Below, in pieces: positions 9,401 to 19,900 of a stretch of DNA of 64,000 nt. The position numbers and the translations under genes were made by a program. Under the pieces are notes generated by a model. That model saw nothing but the letters and a program-made list of their open reading frames with translations, did no database searches and had not been told where the DNA came from. Numbering within the stretch: the stretch's first letter is position 1; each line of letters opens with the position of its first letter. This DNA comes from Ancylomarina subtilis (lineage in GTDB: Bacteria; Bacteroidota; Bacteroidia; Bacteroidales; Marinifilaceae), in the NCBI RefSeq assembly GCF_004217115.1, contig NZ_SHKN01000001.1, positions 1,863,781-1,927,780 on the forward strand, in the 5' to 3' direction.

Positions 9401-12400
9401 ATCAGTTCCGCGTTCTTAATTTGTTCTATTCCACAAGAATTTAAACTACTAACGCGACATTCAATATCGTAAATACGTAAGGTATTTGCATCTAATGCCT
9501 TTACATTTTCAAGGATTAATTCCGGTTTACCGGAATATTTTAGATCTTCAACACCATCAACAAACCATTTATAATCCAAATTCTCTCCTGTCGTTTGGGC
9601 TCTAAACACAACATCTTCCCCCTCACAAACATTCTGATTAGGAATAGCAGCCAGAGTTGGTAATAAAACAACCTCCTGGAAACCAAGACTAAAGTCTTTA
9701 CCACAAGCATTGCTCACTTCAACTTTATAATTTCCTTCTTTACTAACATCAGCTTTACCCAGATTCAGAATATTGGTATGATTGGAACTTACACTTCCAT
9801 CATTTAAAATCCAATTCATTGACAAAACATCACCAGCAACAGCAACAGTAACAGGACCAAGATCCAAGTCCTCGCCATCACATACTGCACTCAAATTATC
9901 AATCCCATTCGTAATTTCAGGAGCTTTATTCACAACAAGTTCTGTAACAAATTCAATATCGCCATCAGAACAAGAACTGTTCACAACACATTTGTAGATA
10001 CCAGCATCCGCAACAGTTAAAGCATCGATTTTTAATTTTGACACATTGCCAACAACTCTTCCATTAGGTGTAGTCCAGGTATAAACAGGATTATCACCAC
10101 TCACCTGAGCATCTATTATAAATTCATCACCAACACAATGCTCATATTTAACTTCCCAAGTTGTAACGACTTTAATTTTATCCAATAAATTAATGAGCTT
10201 GGTTTTAGCTTGGGTCATACAACCATCGCTAACCTCGACTTTATATAAACCATCCTCAGACTTGTCGAGGCCAGCAACAGTATAGGTATTTGACCTACTT
10301 AACACAGTAGGATCTTCATCCTTAAACCACTGGTAATTAATACCCAATGCATCATCCTTACTAACTGTAACCACTAAATTTTCTGCAATATTCTCACAAA
10401 CTGAATTTGATCCTTCGATATCGTTTAGAACCAGTTCGTCGTAATGTGATATTTTAAAATTTTCTTTATGAGATGGACAAACTCCGTTTGTTACTTCTAC
10501 TGAATAATCACCATCAATCGCGTCACCACCATCCAAATTCAGATCTGAAGTTTTCCAGGTACGTGCCCCTTCTTTCCACTCATATGAATATGTATATGTT
10601 CCAGCTAAATTTTCCAATTCAAAATGAACACCAGCATCCTTACAAATTTCCACATCCTGAATCGCATTAAAGCTCACAGCTTGATATACTTTAACCTTAA
10701 CTTCATTAGAAACATCATCGGTTACCCCTTCAGCAACAGCTCTAAATGAATAAGAATTGTAATCTATTTTTGCATTTTGAATAGTCAGAATACTTTGATT
10801 GGCACTTTCACTAACACTATAATCTGCCAATCCACTAACTGGCTGGAATCCACTTCCATCATTATACTCCCAATAACAGGTTTTGCCAGCTGCCAACGAC
10901 TTGTGCTCTATTACAAACTGGAATGTGCCCCCCTCACACACCTTTGTACTTTCGGGTTGAGTTGTAATTTTCACATTCGGATCAATCAATAACACTGCTT
11001 CAGCACTTGTAGCACCTACACAAGCATTACTCACTACACAATAATACTTATAGGAATTCAAATCTATTGTAGCCGGGTCAATAGTCAAAACAGATGTAGT
11101 TGCACCTACAATTATTCCTGTAGGATTACAATACCACTGATAAGTCAAAGGATCATTCCCTTCGGCTTCAACGGTAAAAATAGCAACACCATTCTCTGCG
11201 ATTCTGACATCAACTGGGTCAGTGGTAATTGTCACATTCTTCTTAACTTCCAGCTGAGCTTTTAATGATACTGCCGGATCACAGTAATCGCCACTCACCT
11301 CACAATAATAGATCTGACTATTGTATAACTCTGGATTTGCAATAACAAGATTTGCTGAAGTCTCCCCAGACAAGGCATTATTATCTTTATCATACCATTG
11401 ATAATGTAATGTTCCTTCTCCACTTGCTGCTACCACATAACTGGCTGATCCTGCACCTTCACAAATTGAAACATCAACCGGATCTAAAGTTATTTTTGCA
11501 TGTTCACGCACATCAACATTAAACTCAACCACCTCGTTTCCACAACCATTAGGCGATATCAATTCACATCGATAAGTCCCCTCATCAGTTAAATCAGCAG
11601 ATCCAAGATCCAGTGTTGTTGTATTCGACAAACTCACTGAAGGCGCATCTGTTTTATACCAATTATAAATCAAACCTGTTCCGGAACCGTTAACTATCAG
11701 ACTTAAAGGTTCTCCCACACATGGTGTTGGATTAAGATTAGAATGAGAATCAACAGTAATTGGCTTGTAAATATTTACCTGAGCTGTCGCTCTTAAATCA
11801 CCACAATAAAGAGTACTAACCTTAGCAATATAATTTCCTGATTCTGTTAGATATTTGGCATTACTTATTGTATAAGAAAGACCATCTTTCAATTTCAAGC
11901 TTTCATCAGCATTCCACCAGGCAGCACCAGAATAATCACTTCCTGTAATGCTCATACTTAGATCGATATCTCCTTCACAAGAATTGATATCAGCAATAGG
12001 ATTCAGCACAGGTTTATCATGTACAATAACCTCAAAATCACCCTCTTTTGTATCACAATAACCAACGACTTTATATTTATAAATAAAACTTCCCGCAGTA
12101 TTATGCACCGCTGTTTGTATACTTGTTTTATTATTTGCTTCAGGCATAATGTTTCCAGAAGCATCGTACCATTCTATTTGTTTAATATCACCAGAAACTG
12201 ATATTTTTAACTCAACCTGTTCCCCTTCACAAATATGAGAAACTGAAGGACTTTCTTCAACAAGTGTTGTTGTCTGATTTACAATCAACTGACGTTGGTA
12301 AGTAACCACATCACCACACGCAAGGGTAACCTGACAATAGTAAACACCCTCATTCTCAGGCTTAACTTCTGTTATCTCAAAATAACTATCAGTTCCAATT

Positions 12401-15400
12401 TCTGGCGAACTTAAACTATTAAAGTGCCATGAGAATGTCGGATTTCCATCATAAGTGATTTCCAAACGATAATTAAGCGTTCCTGCACAGGCTTCAAGAG
12501 CCGAACCTGTTAATGAAGTATTCACCTTATCTGCAGACAAAGATGCGCTAACCGACTGTGAATAACCACATTTATTCGTAACCTCACACGTATAAACACC
12601 CAAATCGCTTACCTGAACAGCTGTTATATCTAAAGTTGATTTGTCATTTACAATCACACTTCCATCGGGAGCAGTCCATTGATAGGTTAAATCTGATCCG
12701 GCTGGAATATTAAAAATCTGAACTTTAAATTGGGCATCCTCATCAATACAAGTTGAAATATCAGACATTTGAGGTGTTGAAAATTCATCCAATAAATAGA
12801 TATCAAATTCTTGCTCGACACGAGTTCCACATTCAGCTTCCGCTGTAATTTTCCAACGTCCTTGTTTTAATTCAGTAACTGTTAAACTAAAAGGACTGAT
12901 TATTGGATTGATGATCTCGCCAGTTGTAAGATTTTCTGCGAAATAGTATTTCGCTTCCCCATTATCTTTCATTGTAAATGTAACCACATCATTTAAACAA
13001 TATGGCCCCGTTTTATCAATTGCTATTTCATCAACAAGCAATTTTGGATTCACGGTTAAAGTTCCTGTAGAAGATTGACTGTTACAACGATTTGATACGG
13101 TCACTTTATAATTGCCCGCCATTGCACTTGTTACCGAACTAATCACAAAATCAGAATTTGTTTTATTAGCGTTGCTCACAAACGGAACTTCCCAAAGGTA
13201 AGTGTAGTAATCGCCTGAATTAATCGGTTCTGCTTTATAGGTATACGAATCTCCTTCACAAAGAGTCACATTAGCCAAATCCTTCAATTCAACTTCAGGA
13301 TAAATAGCATCAGGAACAATAGACTTAACTATTTGATTACCTACACAAGTATGCTCATCAGCTAAGCCCACATTATAAACAGCACTCACAGCTACCTTAT
13401 AATAAGAATCATTCAGATTTGGTGTCAACGAATAGTTTGGATCACTGGTAGTTGCTAATAGATTGTCTCCTTGATACCATTTGTATGACAGACTGGCTCC
13501 TGCTGGAACATTAGTCACAACAGCAGTTAATTCAGCTGGAATATTTTCACATAAACCTGTAGGTAATTGCAAATCATTCAACACCGGACGACCATATACA
13601 AACAAATCCCGACTATCAGATGGTGAGCTACAAGCATTCCCCACTTCACATTTCACAGTATATTCTCCTGCAGGATAATCAAAAAGGAATTCTCTTCCAA
13701 CATATTTTTGTTCGTCATTTACAAACCATTTAATATCAGAATATGTTCCTGTAACAACTGCTTCCAATGTCGTCTGTTCACCTTCACATAATCTTGTATT
13801 ATCAACATTTATCGCAACAGTTGCTGGTTTGTCTACAACTAATTCAACCTCAACTGAGGCGGTGCCCAGACTTTCACCACACTGCTGAAAATTTTCCTTG
13901 AAACTAATACTGCATCGATATATTCCTGCATCATTTTCTTTTATTTCAGTAAAATGAATTTTATGGGTATCCAAACCTGTGATTGTAGGATCAGTAATTG
14001 GCACAAAAAGATCTCCTTCCTTTTTCTCCCACTTATAATCGTACCAACTGACATCCCCATTCGAAATATCCAATTCTCCTTCAAGTCCAAAACAAAAATG
14101 CTGAGGCTCATTAAAATTCTTATAGCTATAATTGGGTACAACCAAAGCGTTAAATTCTGCCTGATCTTCTACGGCCACTACAAATGATATACTGTCTAAG
14201 GCAAAAATCCCATCTTGCCCTGCCGGATTAGAATTAACCACAGAAATACGAGCACTTTCAGAATTACCTGAAGACCAGAATGCTTTTACTGATTGCCAAG
14301 CATTTACATCATCTAAGGGAAAATTATCATATATCTTTTCATCATTCACATAAATATCAAGAAGCTGAGAATGTCCTTCCTGGGCCATTCTTCCATGTAA
14401 TTTTAAAATAAAGCCCTGATCTTTAATATTTTCATTAATTGTTTTACTCCAAATAACATCCTCGATTCCAAAATTATTTGAGTGAGTCAACAACATCAGA
14501 CCTCCCCCATCTTTATCATTAAAACTTTGAAAAGAAGTATTGATATCTTTAGGATTATAACACAGAACTGATTTTCCAAGATCTGCTAAATTCCCAACTG
14601 AGAAAAAATCATAATCCGAATCAAAATTCCCTCGTCCAATTGAAAAGTTCCCATTATAAATAATATCTAAATTTGGATCTCTGAAATAAGCTTTTATAAT
14701 GTACTTTGTCTCTACATCAGGAGCATCAACAAGTAAGTTTGAGTTTTCAAATATTAAGTTTTCAGGCTTGACTTCATTCTTATACCATTCATAAAAATCC
14801 GCATCAGGTGTACTGTTGATTGATAATTCAATTTTATCATTATAACTTTCACAGATGTACCCCAAGTCATGCTCCAAACCAATTCCTGTTTCAGGTTTAA
14901 TTGGCGAAATCGCTTTAGTAAAACCAGAGAAATAACCTGCAGCACCTACCGCATCATCTTCAACCGATAAAGCCACATAAATCGCTTTACTCGACATCAC
15001 CGATACATTCTCATCTGATGTGTAATATTTATATACAACCCACTCGTCGTTACCTGAAACGGGTATAGCAGAAGCCTGACTTAAAGGAGTTGTTGATTTG
15101 TTAACAAAAACATTGGCCCCTTTTTGAGAATAAATCGCGACAATACCTGTACCTACCTGATTTACAAATGGAATATCAACCTGCCGAAAACCCAACGAAC
15201 TAATCGCCGGAATAAAATTCATTCCCACTGTAGCGTAAGCATAATCGGTATAATAGTTCTTCCTATCAGAAGCCGAAGTCGTTTGATACAGATAAACATT
15301 TTTATCACACTTAATTAACATGGTTCCGTCTGCAGTGTAATAATTAGCTCCAATAGCATAAGAATCTCCGGCATTTAGAGGCGTAGGATTAATTTTTGTT

Positions 15401-16410
15401 GTCCCTCCATTGACATAGATATTGGTATTATCCTGAGTTGCAACAACAATAGGGCGTTCTGTATCATCATTCCCTTTACCTTTTAAAAGAATATATTCAC
15501 TTCCGACTAGCTCTTCGGGAACAATCTGATCAACACCAATATCCTGAGAAGACTTAGCAGATGCACCACCGGTCCATGATCCGGTATTAACCGCAATCGG
15601 TTTATCTGAAGTAATATGTGTCCCATTAAATTGATTCACATCATCAGTAGTTAAATACTTATGATCGGCCCCAAGTACATATGACTGTCCGGCGTTAAGC
15701 GTAACTGTTATATCTCCTGTTACCGGCAGAGCAGTCTTAGTATCCGACGTCAGGTTACCAACTTTAATGTCCGAAAATGTCACCTGTGTATTATCTTCAG
15801 TGGCCATAACAGAAATAAAATGGCTTCGATGACCAACTATATCTTCATTATAGGCTACCCAACTTCCATAATAATCATAGCCACCTCCCCAGCCTTGTTT
15901 ATTTTCGGGTCTGATACTATAAAGGTGTCCCGAACGGAATGATGTTCCCAAACCAGCCCGACCTTTGGCCGTTAAAAACAAGCCATGAATCTCCGATTTG
16001 TGCCTGATATTAACATAGAAAGCTTCCGTGGAAGTAAAGATTAATCCCTGATCACTTATAACTTTATTTAGACTCGAGTAATTCACAACACCTAATGGCG
16101 GATTAGTGAGAGTACCACTACCCAATGATATTGACTTTGGTGTATCCATTGAAACCCCATCTACAACTTGAAAAATAGTACCATCCCCTTTCTTAATAGT
16201 AACTGTAATAGGTGTTTCGGATGGCGTCGTTAATACAACCCAATGATCCTCTATATCGTATTCGCTATCTGTTCCTGCATATAAGGGGGGAACGTAATGT
16301 ATCAGGTCTAACTGAGCCTTACTCGTAAGTGGCAAAGCATACAAAAGGAATAGAATAGCTATTTTAATACAAGCCTCTATTTTTACTGAACGGAATGAGT
16401 AATTCATCAC
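6466..16410 (-). CDS. Giant Ig-repeat surface protein with type B T9SS C-terminal domain (paralogue 1)
   Basis: This 3314-residue protein starts with a long signal peptide region (about 1-33, ending in SKAQ). Residues about 33-500 form an IgGFc-binding-like N-terminal domain: 'HYVPPLYAG', 'HITSDKPIAVNTGSW', 'GVDQIVPEELVGSEYI', 'VVATQDNTNIYVNGG'. A jelly-roll-like segment follows at about 580-750. From about 770 to 2770 there are 23 Ig-like modules of roughly 85 residues, each with an opening Cys (LCEGE-like), a central Trp, a D.G.Y.C motif and a closing CG. After that come PKD-like or adhesion-type domains. The last 90 residues are a gliding-motility-associated (type B) sorting domain: 'ESPNAFTPGSGNENDRFYL', 'YNRWGELMHRS', 'CPTGVYVWILILDGK', ending in LVR. 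It should be secreted by T9SS and displayed on the surface as an adhesin. Ligand unknown. Confidence 0.9.
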   Translation of the reverse strand: MMNYSFRSVKIEACIKIAILFLLYALPLTSKAQLDLIHYVPPLYAGTDSEYDIEDHWVVLTTPSETPITVTIKKGDGTIFQVVDGVSMDTPKSISLGSGTLTNPPLGVVNYSSLNKVISDQGLIFTSTEAFYVNIRHKSEIHGLFLTAKGRAGLGTSFRSGHLYSIRPENKQGWGGGYDYYGSWVAYNEDIVGHRSHFISVMATEDNTQVTFSDIKVGNLTSDTKTALPVTGDITVTLNAGQSYVLGADHKYLTTDDVNQFNGTHITSDKPIAVNTGSWTGGASAKSSQDIGVDQIVPEELVGSEYILLKGKGNDDTERPIVVATQDNTNIYVNGGTTKINPTPLNAGDSYAIGANYYTADGTMLIKCDKNVYLYQTTSASDRKNYYTDYAYATVGMNFIPAISSLGFRQVDIPFVNQVGTGIVAIYSQKGANVFVNKSTTPLSQASAIPVSGNDEWVVYKYYTSDENVSVMSSKAIYVALSVEDDAVGAAGYFSGFTKAISPIKPETGIGLEHDLGYICESYNDKIELSINSTPDADFYEWYKNEVKPENLIFENSNLLVDAPDVETKYIIKAYFRDPNLDIIYNGNFSIGRGNFDSDYDFFSVGNLADLGKSVLCYNPKDINTSFQSFNDKDGGGLMLLTHSNNFGIEDVIWSKTINENIKDQGFILKLHGRMAQEGHSQLLDIYVNDEKIYDNFPLDDVNAWQSVKAFWSSGNSESARISVVNSNPAGQDGIFALDSISFVVAVEDQAEFNALVVPNYSYKNFNEPQHFCFGLEGELDISNGDVSWYDYKWEKKEGDLFVPITDPTITGLDTHKIHFTEIKENDAGIYRCSISFKENFQQCGESLGTASVEVELVVDKPATVAINVDNTRLCEGEQTTLEAVVTGTYSDIKWFVNDEQKYVGREFLFDYPAGEYTVKCEVGNACSSPSDSRDLFVYGRPVLNDLQLPTGLCENIPAELTAVVTNVPAGASLSYKWYQGDNLLATTSDPNYSLTPNLNDSYYKVAVSAVYNVGLADEHTCVGNQIVKSIVPDAIYPEVELKDLANVTLCEGDSYTYKAEPINSGDYYTYLWEVPFVSNANKTNSDFVISSVTSAMAGNYKVTVSNRCNSQSSTGTLTVNPKLLVDEIAIDKTGPYCLNDVVTFTMKDNGEAKYYFAENLTTGEIINPIISPFSLTVTELKQGRWKITAEAECGTRVEQEFDIYLLDEFSTPQMSDISTCIDEDAQFKVQIFNIPAGSDLTYQWTAPDGSVIVNDKSTLDITAVQVSDLGVYTCEVTNKCGYSQSVSASLSADKVNTSLTGSALEACAGTLNYRLEITYDGNPTFSWHFNSLSSPEIGTDSYFEITEVKPENEGVYYCQVTLACGDVVTYQRQLIVNQTTTLVEESPSVSHICEGEQVELKISVSGDIKQIEWYDASGNIMPEANNKTSIQTAVHNTAGSFIYKYKVVGYCDTKEGDFEVIVHDKPVLNPIADINSCEGDIDLSMSITGSDYSGAAWWNADESLKLKDGLSYTISNAKYLTESGNYIAKVSTLYCGDLRATAQVNIYKPITVDSHSNLNPTPCVGEPLSLIVNGSGTGLIYNWYKTDAPSVSLSNTTTLDLGSADLTDEGTYRCELISPNGCGNEVVEFNVDVREHAKITLDPVDVSICEGAGSASYVVAASGEGTLHYQWYDKDNNALSGETSANLVIANPELYNSQIYYCEVSGDYCDPAVSLKAQLEVKKNVTITTDPVDVRIAENGVAIFTVEAEGNDPLTYQWYCNPTGIIVGATTSVLTIDPATIDLNSYKYYCVVSNACVGATSAEAVLLIDPNVKITTQPESTKVCEGGTFQFVIEHKSLAAGKTCYWEYNDGSGFQPVSGLADYSVSESANQSILTIQNAKIDYNSYSFRAVAEGVTDDVSNEVKVKVYQAVSFNAIQDVEICKDAGVHFELENLAGTYTYSYEWKEGARTWKTSDLNLDGGDAIDGDYSVEVTNGVCPSHKENFKISHYDELVLNDIEGSNSVCENIAENLVVTVSKDDALGINYQWFKDEDPTVLSRSNTYTVAGLDKSEDGLYKVEVSDGCMTQAKTKLINLLDKIKVVTTWEVKYEHCVGDEFIIDAQVSGDNPVYTWTTPNGRVVGNVSKLKIDALTVADAGIYKCVVNSSCSDGDIEFVTELVVNKAPEITNGIDNLSAVCDGEDLDLGPVTVAVAGDVLSMNWILNDGSVSSNHTNILNLGKADVSKEGNYKVEVSNACGKDFSLGFQEVVLLPTLAAIPNQNVCEGEDVVFRAQTTGENLDYKWFVDGVEDLKYSGKPELILENVKALDANTLRIYDIECRVSSLNSCGIEQIKNAELIVNPNTILQSSIKSEVVYVDSDYEFDLDVKGSNLTYEWHHINKDGVDKLLTETSSRLVLNNLTLADGGEYACYIGGTCGNRYTSGFLTIKDPIKVVNGLNKFVQIEKCFGDPLSLNIEVTGEVYDINWFKDDISLDQHKLSLFISELDYSDAGQYRCEINGEGDKFSEKVDIIVNKLTVLNSNLKDKNLCENETLLWSADVNGSNLTYNWQYKGETISTEAILNIENLQLGQAGEYRLDVSGKCGYVDSEAQLKVYKLPYYISHSESVEVCENTDVVNFRVNYGGDNIRYQWKKDGLDLFGETSSLLTIQNITQSKAGTYICAVNSSCGQELISPDMVLSVIPGLKVLNESGNLEVCDGESAEFAVEAEGRNVQYQWLFNGDAIDGATNPTYQIDKSSLANRGYYTCELSDECTSKRYSDSKRLDVNALPNSQIYGRMELCVLEDRVTYTTSVQPEINYLWQVEGGEFTTPNEGEKTKITWGTLENGNISIRIVDEETGCYSQIDSLVKLHPLPDVSLSNLDSHGLCEPEFQLTGGLPEGGIYWVNGVRERSFSPGTGKGEYPIRYSYTDENGCSNTTEEKVMMIDSLPVVKLIEDVTVGACKSKQLWAETELDNIKWSPSRYLDDPTSKTPVFTSGESERYVAFVVDKHGCVGNDIVNVNVAPLPVITTINDTIIGQCKPLVLTTDIVGAVSEINWTSDKEQLSKSTVRDPQLEDLSVGLHNFTINVSDMYGCVAEASVKVDVRANPEIGESQFLCEGESIEINTRDLENAVWSDGYTAWERTIDTPGEYELSVSNEFGCTEVQKIKLNPLPEFELDNTIQPGIIIFEGQTVTLDPDLNSDFGPYVYEWSDGSVLPQLEVSESDTYSLKVVDKIGCVATDTVVVEVKPVGIESPNAFTPGSGNENDRFYLKEINIDKKFEFYVYNRWGELMHRSTEAGYGGGWDGTYRGEKCPTGVYVWILILDGKATEKGYMTLVR

Positions 16411-16484
16411 TAGAATTTTGATTAGCTGATAAAAATAAAAACCATAAACATAATAAACTTATGAATACCGTTAATTTTTCTTAA

Positions 16485-16492
16485 CAAATGTA
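16485..16492 (-). promoter_or_regulatory. Possible -7 promoter element for giant paralogue 1
   Basis: On the minus strand this reads TACATTTG, a match to TAnnTTTG, 75 bases before the ATG at 16410. No good -33 TTTG is seen, so it is a tentative call. Confidence 0.3.
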
Positions 16493-16683
16493 AAAATATA
16501 ACTTAACGGCGACATTTCAATGATTAAAAGCTTATTTTCTTACACAAGAATGTAGAAACAAATTTACACAACAAACTAATCATCTTCTAAATAATTATCA
16601 TATTCAATCCTCAACAAAAACTTTTTATTAACAAAATGCCACAAAAGAAATCTTCTGACATTCTATAAATCAAAACATTAAGA

Positions 16684-16745
16684 AAACAACCTCATCGTAT
16701 TAAAAACAATTATGAATTATAATACTATACTACCTGAGGTTGTTT
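16684..16745. repeat. Orphan long hairpin between the giant genes
   Basis: Perfect 11-bp inverted repeat AAACAACCTCA / TGAGGTTGTTT with 40 bases between the arms; the loop holds a further GTATT / AATAC pair. It lies about 170 bases beyond the proper terminator of the upstream gene and closes no recognised gene. It could be a second terminator or part of a small RNA. Confidence 0.55.
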
Positions 16746-16916
16746 ATTCAAAAATCAATGACCAAAGGATATAAAATAATGATTAAAGACTGTTTTACTA
16801 TGCTAAACAATATATCCATCAAAGACCAATTCATGCTATTTATTCCTAAAACCCAACTCAATTTTCAACAAACACATCATTACAGTCACCTTAAACAACT
16901 ACTAATCATCAACTAC

Positions 16917-16950
16917 AAAAAAAAAGGAGTTGACCATTAAGGTCAACTCC
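16917..16950 (-). terminator. Terminator of giant paralogue 2
   Basis: On the minus strand GGAGTTGACC / GGTCAACTCC forms a perfect 10-bp stem followed by nine T, 28 bases after the stop codon. Confidence 0.9.
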
Positions 16951-16977
16951 TCTATTCAATCATTATATCTACGACTC

Positions 16978-19900
16978 TTAACGCACTAAGATCACATTAC
17001 CTTTCTCTTTCACTTTTCCATCCAACATCAACACCCATACATAAGCTCCAACAGGGCAATCCTCACCTTTGTAAGTACCATCCCACCCATTGGCGTAACC
17101 AGCCTCATTCGTTTTGTACAAGAGCTCTCCCCAACGGTTATATATGTACATTTCAAACCTATCTGTAACATTGATATCTTTCAAATAAAAACGATCATTT
17201 TCATTCTTCGATAATGGCGTAAAGGCATTAGGCGATTCAATTCCAATTGGCTTAACATCAACCACAACTGTATCCGTTGCAACACAACCAATATTATCCT
17301 CAACTTTAAGCTTATAAGTTCCGGACTCGACTACCACTAATTCAGGCAACACACTACTATCACTCCAAGTATATGTGTATGGGCCGTAATCAGGATCCAG
17401 ATCTGGAGCAAGAGTATATGTTTCTCCCTCAAAAATGACTATCCCTGGATACACATCATTATTATCCAACTCAAATTTTGGTGAAGGATTCATCACAATT
17501 TTTTGCTTAAGTTCACAATCATTTTCCTCAACACTTAATTCATATTCTCCTGGTTTATCAATGATTCTTTCCCAAGCAGTATAGCCATCCTTCCAGATAG
17601 GATTCGAAAGATCCTTGATATCAACAACAAGCGTTTCGCCTTCACATAAGAATTGATTTTCTCCTATTTCAGGATTTGGCAATACTTCTACTTTAATTGA
17701 AGCTGAACCAAGACATCCATATTTATCGGTCACACTAATTTGATAATCATTCACCCCAACATGAGGTTTTATCAACTTAGGGTTAGAACTCTTAGAGTTA
17801 TCCAAATCACCAGCATTAGACCAGGTGATTTCATCAATGTCACCGGAAATATGTGTGGTCAACTCAATCTCCTTACATTCTCCGATGATTGTATCATTTA
17901 TAGTTGTGATAAGAGGTAATGGTGCAACTGTCACATTTACAATATCATTCCCGACGCACCCATGTTTATCAACAACTGTAGCGACATAAAGGGTCGTTTC
18001 ACCAGATGTGAAGGTTGGTGTTAAAGAATTGGGATCATCCAAATAACGACTTGGGGACCATTTTATATTATTTTCCTCTGTCACTGCACTCAGTTCCTTA
18101 CTACCACAAGATCCAACAACAACATCTTCGATAAGCTTCACAACTGGTAAGGAATCAATTGTCATGAGTGTTTCATCCGTTGTGTTTGAGCAACCCAGAT
18201 CATCTGTATATGAATAACGAACCTGATACTCACCATTTCCCTGTGAAGGATCAAATGTATTTTGAGCAACGCCATTCACCCAATAAATTCCCCCAACTGG
18301 CAAACCACCACCTAATTCAAATTCAGAGTCACAAATACCTCTGGATTCCTGAGATGCTAACGTGACAACTGGCAAAGGATGAAGAGTGACCAAAGAGTCC
18401 ACCTCAGAATAACAACCTGTTGCTTCATTCAAAATCTTCAACTTCACTTTACCGTCTTCTATTACATCCCCCCAGGTGATCTTTGTTTTAAAACCTTCAG
18501 AAGGACTGGTAAATTCACCTCCTTCAACCAACCAACCATAATTGATATCAGGCTGAATGGCAGTATTATATGCAACTCTATCTTCTAATACACAAAGGGT
18601 CATACGTCCAAATATCTGAGAATTTGGCAATTCATTAACTGTCAACTTCTTAGAATTAGAATACCGCCTAGCTGTACATTTATCAGAAACTTCACAACTA
18701 TAATACCCCTCTTCATTAAGACTGGCAGAACCAATAGCAAGTTGAGGTGCATTTTCGCCTGGTATAGCAATACCATTCTTTTGCCACTGATAAACCTCAT
18801 CGGTCCCTTCTACCTCAACAATAAACTGAGCTTCTTCTCCATCACAAATTTCCATACCAGGACTTTCACTCAAGATCTTAAGTTGAGGAATGACAACAAG
18901 ATTTTGCACAGGGGCTTCCGGAGCAAAACCACAGCCAGAACTCACAACACATTTATAAACTCCAGCATCACTGGTTCTTAGATTCTGTATCTTAAGTTCT
19001 GAACTATTTGCACCTTCTATATCAACATTATCTTTTTGCCATTGATAGAGTAAGTTATCACCACCATAATTCACCGAGAATATTGCTTCTGCATCATTCT
19101 CACACTTCTCAAGATCATCGCTCTTACTTATAAAATATGGCAATTTCTTTAATGTAAGATTAGCCTCCGTAGAAACAACGCCACACTTACCCGTTATATC
19201 AACAGAGTAGATCCCTGCTGAATCCATTGGTGTATTTAAAATATTTAATGTAGGATCTGTGGATACCGTTTTTCCATTATGTTTCCAATCATAAGTTAAA
19301 AACGAACCCGAAACAGCAAGAGTCCACAGTAAATCATCATTCTCACATAAAACCTCATCCTTTAAGTCAGAATTCAATACGGTTGTTTGATATACAACAA
19401 CATTCACTGTATCTTTAATATTAGCTCCTTCACCAACAATTTCACAACGATAAAATCCGGCATCAGAAACATCAAGGGCTGGTATTGAAAAATTCAACTC
19501 ATGATGATTAAGATCATCTGCCCCTTTAAACCAATTAATTGAAAACACTTCACCTTCAACACTAATATTCAAGTTTAATGGTTCTCCAAAACACTTTTCA
19601 ATAGCATCTCCACCCAAGTCTTCAACAATCCTCATAGGATCTTTAACTGTTAGATATCCTGAAGTAAATCGAACACCACATTCTCCAGTAATTTTACAGG
19701 AATATTCACCTGCATCTGTCAGACTTAAATAATCAATTGTTAAAGTCTTTGTCGTTTCCTCCAATGTTTCATCTGTACCATCAGTATGTATATGGTGCCA
19801 TTCAAACGTTAGATCACTACCTGTAACATCCAAATCAAACACATGAGGAATTCCTACATATACAACCTCTCCTTTAATAGAAGTGTTAAGTATCGTATTA

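Larger units (their letters stand above)
16411..16977. other. Intergenic gap between the two giant genes
   Basis: 567 bases, very AT-rich, with no credible gene. It holds the terminator of the upstream giant (16917-16950), an unexplained hairpin (16684-16745) and a possible -7 promoter element for paralogue 1 (16485-16492). A short plus-strand reading frame at 16740-16940 runs into the terminator and has no coding character. Confidence 0.8.

Noticed and set aside
16740-16940. Plus-strand 66-codon reading frame between the giant genes
   Set aside because: It lies in an AT-rich gap, has low-complexity composition, starts inside the right arm of one hairpin and ends inside the terminator of paralogue 2.
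16411-16977. Phase-variable inversion between the two giants
   Set aside because: The inverted repeat there spans only 62 bases, no invertase gene is near, and the paralogues point the same way, so inversion would not switch them.
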